This document shows positions 1-10,700 of a DNA stretch of 64,000 nt, piece after piece. The notes beneath the pieces were generated by a model. The model was not told the DNA's origin and did not search any database. It worked only from the letters and a program-made list of their open reading frames with translations. The translations under genes were made by a program, and so were the position numbers. Location of the stretch: NCBI GenBank assembly GCA_963575745.1, contig CAUYUJ010011503.1:318001-382000 (forward strand). The letters are read 5' to 3'. How positions within the stretch are numbered: position 1 is the stretch's first letter; each line of letters opens with the position of its first letter. This stretch comes from Prorocentrum cordatum (lineage: Eukaryota; Sar; Dinophyceae; Prorocentrales; Prorocentraceae).

Positions 1-16
1 TGCCGAGGGGCTCCGC

Positions 17-1045
17 CTACACCACGGACGAGTAAGGACCCATGCCAGCGCCCGCGAGGAGGGGGTCGATGACCTGCTTGAAGGTCGCCGCGGGGAGCTC
101 CTCCTTGCACCGTACAACCACCGCAGATAGGTCTGGAGGACGATCCCAGTCAGGGCCAGCAGGGGCAGCACAGGGCTCCACTCTCGCCACGATGCCCATC
201 TGCTCGCGGAGCTGCGCGATGTCCGCCCGCAGCTGCCTCTCGATGTCGATCTGCTTCTGCTCAACCCTATGAAGGCGCCCTTCAACGACGCCGACACGCG
301 ATTCCATGACTCCCTGTATCTGCGCCAGGCCCGCCGTGAGGGCGGCGTCGACGCTGGCGACGACCGCGGACGTGACAGCGGAGGCGATGGCGGCCTGCAC
401 TTGCTGGAGGAGGGCGGCCTGGGCGGAGCTGGGCATGACGGCATCCGCAGCGCCGCCAGCATCGCCAGACGCCGTCGCCGTAGGAGAGGCCGCAGGAGCT
501 GCCCCATGCCGCAGGTCACGCTGAGGAGCAGCATGGGCGGGAGGGTGGCCACGGCTGGGTCCCAGTGCCGCCGCGTGGCCCGAGGGGGCCCCGCCGTTGC
601 CCAGGTAGGTCCTCCACGGGTCACCGCCGACGCCAGCGTCAGGGCAGGAAGCGCCCCTGGCTCCAGCACCAGCATCCCTGGCAGCAGCTTCCCCGACTCC
701 AGCCTCACCAGCGCCCTGCGAGGGGAACGTGGCCAGCATGTCGAGGTCAATACCGTATCTCTGCATCTCGAGGGCCGCATCAGCTGCCCGCTGGCGCCAT
801 CTCTCCTCGTTGGAGGTCTTCCTGTCGCCCTTTCCCCGACGGCCAGGAGGACCAGCGAGGCCAGCAGGAGGCGCTGCAGCACCAGGGCGCACCATCCGAC
901 CACGGTCCGCTGGGGGCGCCTTGCGGCGCTCGGACGCCCTCGAGTGGGACTTGGAAGAGCGCGTCCTTGAAGTCGAGCGGCCGCTGCAGCTGGGGGGGCC
1001 CTCCGAGTCCAAGCGATGCTTCTCGGGGCTCCCTGCACCAGGCAT
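17..1045 (-). CDS. Unknown Ala/Pro/Arg-rich protein with C-terminal coiled coil
   Basis: A 342-residue frame from an ATG at 1045 to a TAG at 17. The first 90 residues are Ser/Arg/Lys-rich and disordered, the middle is Ala/Gly/Pro-rich, and residues ~205-290 form an Ala-rich helix running into a heptad-like stretch (GVVEGRLHRVEQKQIDIERQ) typical of a coiled coil. No catalytic motif is visible. A coiled coil behind a basic disordered N terminus is also seen in ORF1 proteins of LINE-type retrotransposons, so it could be the ORF1 of an element continuing left of the window, but no endonuclease or RT is present to support that. Codon use is GC-rich like its surroundings. Function unknown. Confidence 0.45.
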   Translation of the reverse strand: MPGAGSPEKHRLDSEGPPSCSGRSTSRTRSSKSHSRASERRKAPPADRGRMVRPGAAAPPAGLAGPPGRRGKGDRKTSNEERWRQRAADAALEMQRYGIDLDMLATFPSQGAGEAGVGEAAARDAGAGARGASCPDAGVGGDPWRTYLGNGGAPSGHAAALGPSRGHPPAHAAPQRDLRHGAAPAASPTATASGDAGGAADAVMPSSAQAALLQQVQAAIASAVTSAVVASVDAALTAGLAQIQGVMESRVGVVEGRLHRVEQKQIDIERQLRADIAQLREQMGIVARVEPCAAPAGPDWDRPPDLSAVVVRCKEELPAATFKQVIDPLLAGAGMGPYSSVV

Positions 1046-1227
1046 GGCGCTGCAGCTGGATGCGATCGGGCCGACAGGAACGGGAAAGGCCCCCGTTTAC
1101 CCACCGACCCGAGCGCGAGGAAGGTGGACAGGGGACGATGCCAGACTTCAAGAAGTCTTGCCAGCCGCGGTCTAGCGGTATCCGCTTGATTCCCAGGGGA
1201 AACCTGCATCTTGAGACAGAATGGCTA

Positions 1228-1248
1228 CCGTAGCCATTATGGTTCAGG
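1228..1248 (+). other. Relic of dinoflagellate spliced leader
   Basis: CCGTAGCCATTATGGTTCAG matches the known dinoflagellate spliced-leader core CCGTAGCCATTTTGGCTCAAG at about 18 of 21 positions. A leader in genomic DNA normally marks the 5' end of a trans-spliced mRNA that was copied back into the genome. Only a purine-rich tract (about 1245-1330) follows, so the cDNA body is not recognisable. Confidence 0.45.
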
Positions 1249-1556
1249 AGGAGGAGGAAGACGACGAGGAGGAGAAGCATCAGGCGGGGGGGGAGGAGCC
1301 GGGGGAGGAGGAGGAACGAGGGCGACAGAAAGCGCGTCAAACGAACGCGCGGGACAACGGCTGCCCAGGGCCAGGGCAGCCGTCAAGTCACTATTCGCGC
1401 TGGCGCCGCCTGAGCATGTGCCATTCTAGGGAAGCTTTCCCACCGCGGCGCAGGCGCTAATCGCGATGTGACCCCTCCCTCCCGCGGCCACGCCCGTGTT
1501 CGCCAGGGTTCACAGAACGGTCCCTGTTTGGTTGGCGGCTCTAGGCGGGCGTGGCA

Positions 1557-1719
1557 AGGCTTCGGGCTGCGCGCAGACAGCCCCCCGGGCTGGCCTCAGT
1601 TCAACGGGCCCCTGGCACCGCCTCCGGCGGCGCCGCTTGGGAGTTCCGCGCCCCGAGGTTGGGTTGGTGAGACCGCCCCGGACTACTCGGGGGGGCTGTT
1701 TGTGCGCAGCCCGAAGCCT
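1557..1719. repeat. Foldback (MITE-like) repeat with 30-bp inverted arms
   Basis: The arm at 1557-1586 (starts AGGCTTCGGGCTGCGC) and the arm at 1690-1719 (ends GCAGCCCGAAGCCT) are inverted copies differing at about two of 30 positions, around a GC-rich ~100-bp centre. There is no coding capacity. I did not find a clear target duplication. A non-autonomous foldback element fits. Confidence 0.55.
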
Positions 1720-2075
1720 GATCAGGTGAGGCCAATTTGCTTGAAGCTTTTGATGGCCGTATCAACCTGCATACGTCCGAGTGGAGATGTTCAGATCGAA
1801 ATTGTTTGGCGCGTGCGCGGCGAGGATATCTGGGTTGCAATGTCAGGCGGGTGTGCATTTGGGCACAGATAACTCCTCGCTGTCATTACCACCGTTCCTC
1901 GCCATCATCACGATTCGTGTCACACAACCCGCAAGACGCCTATTGACCTTCATCGCCTTTACTGGCGCTTTCAATGCCCAAACCGTAACCCACAATCTGA
2001 AATGATTGCGAAAATGTCGAGCTCCAACTTCTTGATGCCGACATACGTTGCATTGTTCAGAAAGACCATCTGGCG

Positions 2076-2678
2076 ATGATAACGTCTAGCAACAAAGCTG
2101 CAAAGAGAAGGGCGTACCCAAACTGGGACCTCCCGACAGAGGCGGTCTGGCTTTTGCTGCACCCATCGGTCAACATGAGGTCGCCGCATGAGTGGAGCGA
2201 GACGATTGCCATGAAGAGGGAGCTCTCATACCGAGTGAGCAGGAAGCTGCTAGAGAAGGTTGGTTGGAAAAGAAGAGACGGGCTGGGTACTCGCGGGCCT
2301 GATGGACAAGAGCGACCGACCGAGGCTCCACCGGTGGAGAACCTATGGCAGTCCAGGCGGGAGGATAGAGCTGGACAGGGAACGTGGGAGATGAGCGCCG
2401 ATCAGTACGAATGTCAAGCTATGCCACTCGACTCGTATCGATCGCACAATTTCCACTCGGATTGGGCCAATGGCAGGCTCAACGTAGGAGATAAAATAGG
2501 TTGGGCATCGCTGCGACGCCTTCTCTATGGCATGACATCCAGCCATCGCTTCCAGGTCGACGGGAGTGTGGACCCCATCCTGGGCCCAAGGGGGTATAGC
2601 ACATCGCAGCAGGGAGATCATCATCACCACCATTATGTGAGAAAAAGTGGAGGGCCGACTGCACTAGGACAAGTTTGA
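2076..2678 (+). CDS. Hypothetical 200-aa ORF, weak
   Basis: The ORF opens with ATG at 2076 and ends at 2676-2678. Its base composition is less GC-rich than the flanks. The protein mixes charged and aromatic residues without low complexity (for example VSRKLLEKVGWKRRDGLGT near residue 55) and has a run of five His near the C terminus that comes from a CATCATCACCACCATTA repeat. I recognise no family. Conflicting ORFs of similar length lie on the opposite strand, so this may be non-coding. It is listed because it is the only ordinary-looking frame between 1.8 and 2.7 kb. Confidence 0.2.
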   Translation: MITSSNKAAKRRAYPNWDLPTEAVWLLLHPSVNMRSPHEWSETIAMKRELSYRVSRKLLEKVGWKRRDGLGTRGPDGQERPTEAPPVENLWQSRREDRAGQGTWEMSADQYECQAMPLDSYRSHNFHSDWANGRLNVGDKIGWASLRRLLYGMTSSHRFQVDGSVDPILGPRGYSTSQQGDHHHHHYVRKSGGPTALGQV

Positions 2679-3245
2679 TTGTGAGTAATTACGGCTGCGC
2701 CAACGCTTTTGCCGCATCGTATCGACACATGCTAGAGAAGAGCGCTGAAGAATACGCCAGCGAGGAAGATATACTATACGCAGTAGCAGCGGTGCGGCAA
2801 GCGACTTTGCAGATGGCAACCTCAGACGGATGCGTTGACATGAGATCCAAGTCGGGACCGCAGATGGGCTGCACTACAGCTCCTCGTGATTGTGTGAATG
2901 TGCATCATCTGCCACTCCTGGACCACCAGCGTCGGCACAGTGGGCGCCTTCGCGATCATCACGAGCGCCTTTGTCGCTGGTTTTCTTCAACGGGTCTCGC
3001 TGTGAAAGGGGGTCGCGTCCCAGTTCTGCCTGCCCACGTTTGCTTCGATTCCGTTCGTCGCTTCGGCTCTTCTTCCCGTGATCTGTCTCGTCGTCTGAGT
3101 CGCCAGCGCCAGGAGCAGGTGCAGCGGCACGGCCGCGCGCGGCCACTGCCGATGGGTACGGGGCACCGTGATGGCGCGAAGTGTCCGGTGGCGCGTGGCA
3201 CGCCAAAAATCCTCCGGCTTCCCGCTCGCACGTGCGCTGCTGAAC

Positions 3246-3266
3246 GCTCGAGTCAAAATGGCAGCG
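3246..3266 (-). other. Possible spliced-leader relic
   Basis: Read on the minus strand, CGCTGCCATTTTGACTCGAG matches the leader at about 16 of 20 positions, including GCCATTTTG. No convincing gene follows on the minus strand; frames there are short and Arg-rich. Confidence 0.25.
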
Positions 3267-3659
3267 ACGGAGGCGGAGGAGGAGGAGGAGCGGGAGGAGG
3301 AGGAGGGGGAGGAAGAGTGCAGAGGAGTGAGGGCCAAAGTTGTTGACGTGAGGTGCATCAGCGATGCAGCAGTACTCCCTCCCGTCCCAAGTCCCCCCCC
3401 CTCATCGGTTCCTACAAGAATTTGTCACTACAGGATGCAGCCCCCTTGAAAAGCCAACACCATATGGGCCTGCCATTTTGGCGGCGTGCCCGTGTTGCGA
3501 ACCCTGGCGCGAGAACCAGCCAGTTCAACGAGGTGTCCAAACGATATCCCTTTCGAGAAGAAGGCCGCGCCCCCCCATCCGTGCAAGCGCCGCGCAAACT
3601 GACACTTGTGATCATGACCCTAGAGGACATTTCAAACGATATCTCTATATTTTGAACAG

Positions 3660-4445
3660 GGGCCGCCCTCGATCCGTACGGTGCTCCACTTGTTGGAATT
3701 CCGAACATTTGCGCATGGAAGAACGATTTTCGAAAAGGACCCGTCATCCATCCTTTGAACTGGAAGATGGCTGATTCCGGCACCCCTGAAACCAACAAAT
3801 GTTGTCATCTCTTGGGGTCGGGCTTTTTACTTCCGCCGCCTTCCGCAGGCTTCCGCTGGCGGAGCCACCCCACTTTTACTTCCGCCGCCTTCCGCCGCCG
3901 TCCACCGAGGAAGAGATGGCAACTCCGTCGACCAGCGAAGGCAAGGCTTTTTGTTTGGAACGCCTCAAATGTTGCAAGCTTTGGCAACTAATGTGCGATA
4001 CAGCGAGAGCCCGATGCTGAAAACCACCTGTGGTCCATCTTTATAACAATTACGAGCGGTCAAAGCAAATGTGAGCGGCACTATGGCGAGAACGCTCCCT
4101 GTGGAAAGGAACAGTCCTCCATCCTTGAAGCCGCTGCAAACTTTGAAGACTAGTGTGCGGGCCGCTACTGCGAGGGCCCCATTTTGAATACGGCCCCCCG
4201 CCATCCTGACAGCTGGTGCAACACGTTACAAAGAATGTGCGCAGCGCTGAAACGACAGCCACACCTCGAAAAAAAACCGCCCTCCAACATTGAAACAGAG
4301 GCGAATGTGTTAAGACAAATGTGCGAAGCGCTAGGGCACTCCGTCCTTGCACCTGTTGCAAACTGTTGGCAATAATGGTCGCGGCGCTAAGGCGAGACCT
4401 GCATGTTGAAGACGCCCCCCATCCGTCCTTGAAACTGTTGCTAAT
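3660..4445. repeat. Degenerate ~80-bp tandem array
   Basis: Blocks resembling 'catccttgaaactgttgcaaactttg', 'aatgtgcgcagcgctaaggcgag' and 'ttgaagacgcccccc' recur in the same order about every 75-95 bp, with at least six diverged copies; the clearest lie at 3950-4440. There is no stable reading frame. It directly abuts the left end of the retroelement. Confidence 0.55.
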
Positions 4446-4465
4446 CCTGAGCTGCAGTATCGTAT

Positions 4466-4570
4466 GTGATCGTTCGTGAGAACAGTGGGTTTCCTCCCGC
4501 CTCGTAGCCTCCTCTCCCGCTGTCCTCCTCCGCCGCCGTTTGCTCAAGGCTCCTGCGGAGCCGCCAATGA
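4466..4570 (+). repeat. Split direct repeat A1
   Basis: About 105 bp starting GTGATCGTTCGTGAGAACAG and ending in GCCGCCAATGAT, repeated nearly exactly at 18909-19014 (A2). Similarity stops sharply after this. Confidence 0.8.
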
Positions 4571-4651
4571 TTTTGCGGTGGGCGGGCGGGGCCATAGCAT
4601 GCGCACTCCGAGGAGTGCTGGGTAGTGGCTGGGCCAGGTCCCCCCTCCAGT

Positions 4652-4688
4652 GCGGACGGGGGCTCCGGAGGGGAGCCCCGCGGTCCGC
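4652..4688 (+). promoter_or_regulatory. Conserved 37-nt hairpin, left copy
   Basis: Outer stem GCGGAC/GTCCGC and inner stem GGGGCTCC/GGAGCCCC around a 5-nt loop. It is preceded by a block GGGCCAGGTCCCCCC that also precedes the right copy at 18595-18631. Compared with that copy, base pairs 4-34, 5-33 and 13-23 change on both sides while staying paired. This suggests an RNA or single-stranded DNA structure under selection, for example for packaging, priming or translation of the element RNA. It lies just upstream of the first ATG of the element at 4725. Confidence 0.7.
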
Positions 4689-4724
4689 AGCGGACGCGTA
4701 GGCGCCCCGAGGGATCGCTCGAGG

Positions 4725-7700
4725 ATGAGGCCTGTCCATGGGCTAGAGTGTACGTTGGCCTTGGCCATGGGCGCATTGGCCACGTGGCTTGACGTGTCCT
4801 TCGGCATCAACTGGTACGCGGCGGTCCACGCGTCGGAGACAGTGACGGGCCCCGAGGAGGGAGGTCATGAGCGCGCGGGACCCAATGACGAAGGAGGCGA
4901 GCAGCAAGCTTCTCCGGACGAGATGCGTGGAGCTAGCTGCGGTACTGCGGACAGCGACGAGCTGCTAGCGGTGGAGGCGCTGGCCAGGCCACGTCCATCG
5001 GCAGCGCTCCCTGCTCCGAGCGAGCCCTTGGTCACGGACCCGCCACCAGCCATGGCCGGCCCGGACGAGCGCTCAGCCAAGAGTAGCGGGAAGGACCAGG
5101 AGTACTACCGCTACTACGGCTACTACTATGCTGACGTCCTCCCAGCGGAGGCGAAGCCTGAGCCCCCCGCTGGAGGCTCTTCGGCGAAGGAGGAGACGGA
5201 GACGCCCAGGAGGCCGGCTCCGACACAGGACGAGGTCAAGCAGGAGAGCCAGGCTGAGGAGGCACGAGCTGCGGAGGAGAGCCCTCCCCCGCCCCCACCG
5301 GGGACGGGTGGCGATGCCAACGCCACAGGGGTCGACGAGGCGCCACCGCGGCCGGGGGCCCCATCTCCTGATGCGGAGCCAAGGTCGCCGTTCCTCTCCA
5401 CGGAGATGTTCAGCGCAGGGGTCGAGAGCGTGCTGAAATGGCTAGGCGAGAGGATGGGTTACGCTGTGGGTGCACTCCTCCACCATTTCATCGCCTTCAT
5501 CATGGGACTGGTGGACTCCATGGGCCGCTACATGCTCGGGGCCTACTGGGCCCGCTTGCAGTGGGCTGCCATCGCCTTGGTGGTGATCGCGGTGGCTGCT
5601 GTGCTGGGCTCTGCCCTGAGTTTCGCGATTTGGTTCCTGAGGACAGCGTGGAAATACCTGACGTTGTTGTCTACCACCATGAGAGGATTCGCGCAGGGCC
5701 ACAAGTCAGGGCATGACGCGAAGCTGGCACTGGACGGCAACACGGCTGCAGCGCTCACTTGGTATGGCAGCTCCGAGGCCCTCGAGATCGGCGAGGACTA
5801 CATCAAGACCGAAGTCAGAGGCCGAGGGGGAGGAGCTGAGAAGATGATGCCCAACGACCTCATCGTCCAGTCGGGGGGATCTGTGGCCAGGCTTGAACAG
5901 GGTCCCCTCAAGGGTGGCCGGCTCACTCGCCATGGGTACGTCTACAAGTTTCGGGAGGTGAAGGGGAACTCGCATCGGCACCTGAAGGCGGACCTGGGCG
6001 CGACCCGCGACGATGACGTTATCGGGATGGTCCATTTGTGCGCCACTACTCCGTGTACGCTCCCCACTGGGGACAGGCCGATGGTGCACATTTGTTCGTC
6101 GTGCGTTGTGCCTCACAGCTCCCCGATCAACGTGGCGGACTTGGCCGAGCTCTCCCCCGCAGGCAGGGCCCGCGCAGGCGGGAGACTATGCTGCGCCTGG
6201 GCGGGACGTGGCGTGGGCAGGGCACTGGGGCGACTATTCAAGTGCTGCGCCCAGAAGAGGATGAGGCACCCCATGCCGGGGCACCCCGCGGGCAAGGCCG
6301 AGGAGATGGACCCCAACTCGGAGACGGAGTCGGAGCCTAGCGTGGACGTCTGCCAGGCCGACCAGGTGGCCTACATCACCGAGGGTGGCACGCAGGTCCT
6401 GAGCGCCCAGTGCTGCAGGGACACTGCTAGGCTGAGTCCAGTCTTCCTCTTGGTGGAGGACGCAGCTGTTTCGGACACCCGGGACCTGCGAGAGGAGGCG
6501 GGGACCTGGACCTTTCGTGCGTGCGTGCATCATGCGGGTACCTACGAGAGCCAGGCGGCTCGGCGGAGATGTGCACGCTCACAGTGCCATCGCGCCCACG
6601 TGGTCGAGAAGGACGGGTTCTCGCTGTGCACGGCCCACGCGGCCGATCGCGCTGTGGGCTGGCGTAGCCGGTCGACAACTCCCCATCGAGAGGACGATGA
6701 TGGTGATCAGCGCCCAGGAGGAGCGAGGCCAGACAGGAGGAACGAAGAGCGTGCGGCTCGTCGCGCGCCAGATGCCTCCAGTCGTAAGGGCAGCCCAGCC
6801 AAGGTCGAGGCAGAGGCGGTCTGGCTCGTCCACGTTCGGGACCCTCTGGCAGCGGGGGCCTCAGAGTGGGACGCGTACTACAGCTTCCCCGCCCGCTTCA
6901 TCGGCCCGACGAAGAACTGTAAGAGCGACGACCCTCGTACGGACGTGGAGGCGGTGGGCCTGGGGCTGACCTTCTCCGTGTCGGATGGGGCCTTCGCCCC
7001 CCCCCCCAGGCCTGAGCTGCTCGACGAGTTCGTGGAGGCGCAGCCGCCCGCGATCTGCTGGCGGTCGGGCGCCGCGCTGCGTTTGTCGGACCACGGGAAC
7101 GGCGCGAACTACCGCGGCGACTCCTTGAGCCCGGCATCGGCCATCGCCCTGAGCAAGGACCGCAGTCGGCACCTCATGGCCAAGCGGGCTCGGTCGCGGA
7201 GTCGCAGCACTACCCCTACTCGACAGGATGCCCACGACGACTTCGACGCGAAGCTGCGCAGAGCCCAGGCGCAGGACGAGGAGCAGAAGTGCCATGACCC
7301 GAGGTCAATCCTCGTTGCAGCCTACCTCACCAAGCGCGCCGACGGCCTCACAGACAGCGCAGCCCGAGGGGTCATCTCAGCGGAGAGCGGGAGGGGCAAG
7401 CACGAGCTGCTGGCGGAGCTCATCGAGGCGGCGGACACGTTGCAGGGAGGAGGAGTCAGCGAGGTCGGCGTCAGTCTCCTTCGAGGGTGCCGTGACCTCT
7501 GGAGTCGAGAGCTTGAGGGCGGCGAGGGTAGCCCGCACCCAGGCGCAGCAGACGGGCCGCCGCCCCCCCCTCCAGCACGCGCTCCGTACGAGGGCTACGA
7601 GGCGGCAGGAGGAGGCCCGAGGCCGGCGGCCCCTGCGCGGGCTTCTCCTGAAGGCCAGGCGGGCCCGACTCTGCCTCCGCCGGGGCTGGGTTTTCTCGGC
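4725..7700 (+). CDS. First ORF of the retroelement: membrane and Cys/His-rich protein
   Basis: I start it at ATG 4725; an earlier GTG lies inside the hairpin. The frame is open for ~990 codons to about 7700, where coding moves to another frame. Residues ~1-230 are acidic and Pro-rich with a Tyr-rich patch (YYRYYGYYYADVLP). Residues ~240-315 are hydrophobic and hold one or two likely transmembrane helices (LQWAAIALVVIAVAAVLGSA). Further on are Cys/His pairs (CATTPC; CSSC; RCARSQCHRAHVV) that could bind zinc, and Arg/Ser repeats (RSRSTTP). I do not recognise the family. It lies inside the terminal repeats, in line with gag-pol, so it is probably an element protein. A membrane anchor would be unusual for a YR retroelement. 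It could instead be a captured host gene. Confidence 0.5.
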
Positions 7701-10700
7701 TTCGGGCAGGGCCGCCACCGCGGCCGGAGGCGCGGCCGGGATTCAACCCGAACGCGTTCTACGGATCAGGAGGAGCCAGCTCGACCACGCCATGGACGGC
7801 TCCACCGCCCACGTCGCCCTCCTTTGTGGAGATGGCGACTCGCCCTAGGGAGTGGCACGCTGGTGCGTCCTCCCTGCCGCAGGAGGAGAGGGTGCTGGCA
7901 GCGCCCACGGCGGAGTCTGAGGTAGGCATCGGCTTGCAGAACCTCGCGCGCGAGCTGGGGAAGGCCAACAAGCACGCTGAGGACGCGGGCGGCGCAGCCA
8001 AGGGCACGCTGGCCAGCGTTGGGCGCGCGGAGGAGCAGCTAGTGTTCATGGCCAGAGGGTGCGACTACTACACGGTCACGCTGTGCCCAGGACTGCTCGG
8101 CAAGGACGCTTTCCACGCACTGAGGTCCGTGGGTCAGAACTCGAGGCCGCTCTTCAGGTCTATCAAGTTCCCCACCAACATCACCAACAGCATCGCGTAC
8201 GGCTTCGCGGCATTCCAGCACGGGGGGCGCGATCACCTGCATTTGCCGGACTACTGCCTCAGCTGCGCGAACTTCCCGAGGACGACGGAGGCGGACATGG
8301 GCGACTACGCGCCCCCGAAGGACTACAAGTTAGAGACGCGTCCGAGGCGCGCTTGTTCCAAGATGCCAAGCGCGAGTCGTGGGCGTGGGCCTGCTTCTAT
8401 GGCCAGGAGCACTACGACCAGCAGATCAAGGCCGCCGAGCACTTGCTCAGCCTCAATGATGAGGCGGAGTACGCCTGGCCTCCCAACGTCATCTTCGGCA
8501 TCTGGGCGGAGTTGCGTGGCCGCTGGTGCGAGGAACTGCGGATGAAAAGGGCTCGCATGTTGGAGCTTATGGGCGATGAGAACCCGACCTGGGACCGCAT
8601 CAAGTTCGTGTGCACGTCCCCCACCAGCAGTGAGGACCCGCGACCTTGGCTGCGGATGCCGCGCGCATATTTCTTGGACGAGCCCGACCAGTACTTCATG
8701 ACGGACATCATGGTCAGGCACCACAACAAGCTGGCGAGGTCGCAGTGGCAGGCAGCCTTCCGCTCCAATGCGGTCCCCCCCCCGCAGCCCATCCAACCCA
8801 GGTCCGGGCCCAAAGCGGGCAAGGCGGGTTCAGGGGGCTCCGATGCCGTGGGAACGGCAGGAGGGGCCGCGGGAGGTCGAGGAGGCGCGGGCTTGCTTGG
8901 GCATGCCCTTTCTCGCAAGGAGTACGGCCGCAGTCTCGACCACCGCCCCAAGTCTCCAGCGAGCGGCCGCATCATCTGCTGGGGCAACTCCAGCTGGAAG
9001 GGGTGCCACAACTCCTCGTGCCCGCACTCGCACAAGCCGATCGGCAAGGTTGGCCTGCTGGACCGCTCCGCGCAGATGCAGCTGATCAAGCGGGGGGGCC
9101 CCAAGGGAGGCCCCAAGGTGGGCACGCACGAGGATGCGAACAAGAAGATCGAGGCGCTCAGGCAAGCGCAGGAGGCTGAGGATGCGTCCAAGAGGGCTGG
9201 TGACGCGGACGCACAGGCGCCCGCTCAGGCAGGCGGCGGCAAGGGGGCCGACGGCGGGAAGGGCAGCGGCAAAGGCGTCGACGGCCGGAGAGGCGGCAGC
9301 ATCGACCCCAGCGCCGGCCAGGACCAGGAGGTAGAGGAGAGTGACAGCCGAGTAGCGCTGGCCGCGGGGGCAGCCAAGGACGGGGCGGAGAGCGCAGTGC
9401 TCCCGCCGTTGGGCTGGGTGGAAGCACCGCAGGAGCTCAAGGACTTCAACCCGACTGAGCTGGAGGAGCACCTGCGCGTCACCATGCAGGGCCCGGACGC
9501 CCGCTGGCTTGGCAACCACCATCAGGCCAAGCAGCAGCGGGCCCACCTGCCGGATTCTACCCCCGAGCTGGCCAGGCGCAAGGAGGTGATGCACGAGATC
9601 GACACCGACCCTGCGCTGGCGCACATCGCTGCCGAGACCGGCCTGCTCGGCTGTTATCTTCGGAATCGGGTCCGAGCGGCCATGGAGGCGAATGAAGAAT
9701 ACGACGTGGAGGCCCTCGCCGCGCATGCCGTGGACTACGGGTGCCCTGAGCTCGCGGAGGCGGCGGACGCGTTCATGCAGCAGCACTACGGGCGCGGGAA
9801 GGCAGGCGAGATCACCACTCACCAGGCCATCGTGGGCCCCATCACGTGGGGCGAGGACGACGAGCCGGGGAAAGGCACGCTCACGCTGGCGGGCAGCGAG
9901 TGGACGATGCTCGACTACCGCGACAAGCTGGCTCTGGATCCCGAGACGGTCGAGGTGCTGGACGGTTTGCAGCACTCGAGCAAGGAGCCCCCGGACATCG
10001 AGCTCAGGGAGTGCGCTATCATCAACGTGATCGCCGCGCACATGATTCGCGAGGCCCCGCCGCAGGAGTGCGAGTGGCCATCGGCGATAGCCGTTCAGGA
10101 GGAGAGTTTGAGTTTCCGAAAGGAGATGCTGCAAGCAGCGCGGATTGCCGAGGGCGCCTTGGGCGAGGTCCCAGGCCTTCTGACGCAGGCGGAGGCGGAC
10201 CTCCGCATCTTCTGCCACGACCTCACCCACCGAGACCATGACAAGGACTACCGCATGTACGCGGCCCTGCCGCCCGACCTCCTGCGCACGAAAGCGTTGG
10301 GCGCGGTGCGGGTGGACTACTATGGCAGGGTCGCAGTCGAGCTCATCATTGGCGCCGAGTTCACGAGGAGAGAGGAGGATATCCTGTGGGTGCTCGTGCA
10401 CAAGGGCCACATGCGGGTCCTCGTCCCGCCAGGAGTGGGCGTCATGGGACAACTCTACGGAGCAGGAATTGACGTGCAGGAGCTGCCCGCCCTGGGCTGG
10501 GAGGCGCTACTCGAGTTAGCGCTCACCACGCGGTCCCCGCCCGCGCACCCAGGCGCACTGGCGTGCCAGCGCTGCGCAGAGGCCGCGGGCCTTGTGGCCA
10601 CGAGGCGCCCTGCCTCTGGCTTCTTGGTGGGCCTCTTGAGCGACGAGACGCTGGCCAACTCCGCGCTCTTCTTGGAGAAGGCGGCGGCAGGAGAGGTTGT

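Noticed and set aside
269-970. 233-aa and other plus-strand ORFs opposite the first gene
   Set aside because: Shadows of a GC-rich coding strand; no domain.
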